This document shows, piece after piece, positions 63,861 to 64,000 of a stretch of 64,000 nucleotides of DNA. Numbering within the stretch: position 1 is the first letter of the stretch; every line of letters starts with the position of its first letter. Position numbers and translations under genes: made by a program. A model generated the notes under the pieces. That model did not search any database and was not told the origin of the DNA. It was given only the letters and a program-made list of their open reading frames with translations. This DNA is from Kosakonia oryzae. GTDB lineage: Bacteria > Pseudomonadota > Gammaproteobacteria > Enterobacterales > Enterobacteriaceae. The stretch covers positions 248,001 to 312,000 of the forward strand of contig NZ_CP014007.2 of assembly GCF_001658025.2 (NCBI RefSeq), written 5' to 3'.

Positions 63861-64000
63861 TTATTCTTCGCGCAGAAGACGTTCTACGGCATCGACAACA
63901 TCCTGTACGGTGCGCACGGCTTTGAACTCTTCCGGTTTGATTTTCTTACCGGTCTTTTTCTGTAGATGCACAATCATGTCGACGGCATCAATGCTGTCGA
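63861..64000 (-). CDS. apeF: Acyl carrier protein (ApeF-type), C-terminal half only
   Basis: The last 46 codons are visible, beginning D-S-I-D-A-V-D-M and ending V-D-A-V-E-R-L-L-R-E-E. The serine in D-S-I-D is the phosphopantetheine site. The remainder lies beyond the window. APE clusters carry two ACPs (ApeE, ApeF); by order this is ApeF. Confidence 0.9.
   Translation of the reverse strand, partial: DSIDAVDMIVHLQKKTGKKIKPEEFKAVRTVQDVVDAVERLLREE

Noticed and set aside
1-64000. CRISPR arrays, IS elements, tRNA genes, prophage
   Set aside because: No regularly spaced repeats, transposase frames, cloverleaf-like sequences or phage structural genes were seen when reading the window.

Overview
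The window is chromosomal DNA of a member of the Enterobacteriaceae. The flanking core genes (rlmJ, prlC, rsmJ, uspA, uspB, pitA, yhiN, nikABCDE-nikR, arnBCADTEF) are all close in sequence and length to their E. coli counterparts, but the accessory content (PAP2 phosphatase, phenolic acid decarboxylase, aryl polyene cluster beside arn) and the high GC fit the Kosakonia/Enterobacter/Klebsiella side of the family better than Escherichia. The genus is inference; I see no rRNA or tRNA gene, IS element or CRISPR array.

Region 1 (1-8949) is the conserved rlmJ-prlC-rsmJ-uspA-uspB-pitA-yhiN block. Two differences from E. coli are visible: a secreted PAP2 acid phosphatase with a candidate PhoB box sits between rlmJ and prlC, and the peptide transporter gene dtpB, normally between rsmJ and uspA, is absent.

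Region 2 (8950-26411) is variable. It holds an exported protein of unknown function, a two-gene unit pairing an ATP-grasp ligase-like protein with a SerC-like aminotransferase that resembles the Gram-positive type, and a GNAT protein. A type VI secretion effector module follows: vgrG, an Eag chaperone, a PAAR-Rhs effector with an AHH nuclease tail, and its AT-rich immunity gene. Behind it lie a decayed Rhs tail and a second, intact, orphan immunity-like gene. An AEC transporter, a MarR-GNAT fusion and an SDR oxidoreductase complete the stretch. This Rhs locus lies between yhiN and nikR, the interval that carries rhsB in E. coli K-12.

Region 3 (26634-37167) is a catabolic island made of two convergent operons. 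The plus strand carries a polar amino-acid type ABC importer and a BisC-family molybdoenzyme. The minus strand carries a fumarase/aspartase-superfamily lyase, a GNAT N-acetyltransferase, an M20 deacylase and an MmgE/PrpD protein. This set matches the yxe-type pathway for S-(2-succino)cysteine breakdown in the version that uses an S-(2-succino) lyase; the molybdoenzyme would be an addition. An HcxA/YbdH-like dehydrogenase is divergent from it.

Region 4 (37168-44027) is nikABCDE-nikR with a perfect NikR operator, then a LysR regulator divergent from phenolic acid decarboxylase padC.

Region 5 (44028-51844) is the arnBCADTEF operon for 4-amino-4-deoxy-L-arabinose modification of lipid A, with a candidate PmrA box and two leader hairpins.

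Region 6 (51798-64000, minus strand, leaving the window) is most of an aryl polyene pigment cluster: phosphopantetheinyl transferase, apeR-Q-P-O ketosynthase/reductase/dehydratase genes, transport and acyl-transfer genes, the aryl AMP-ligase and the start of the acyl carrier proteins. Its last gene overlaps the 3' end of arnF tail to tail.
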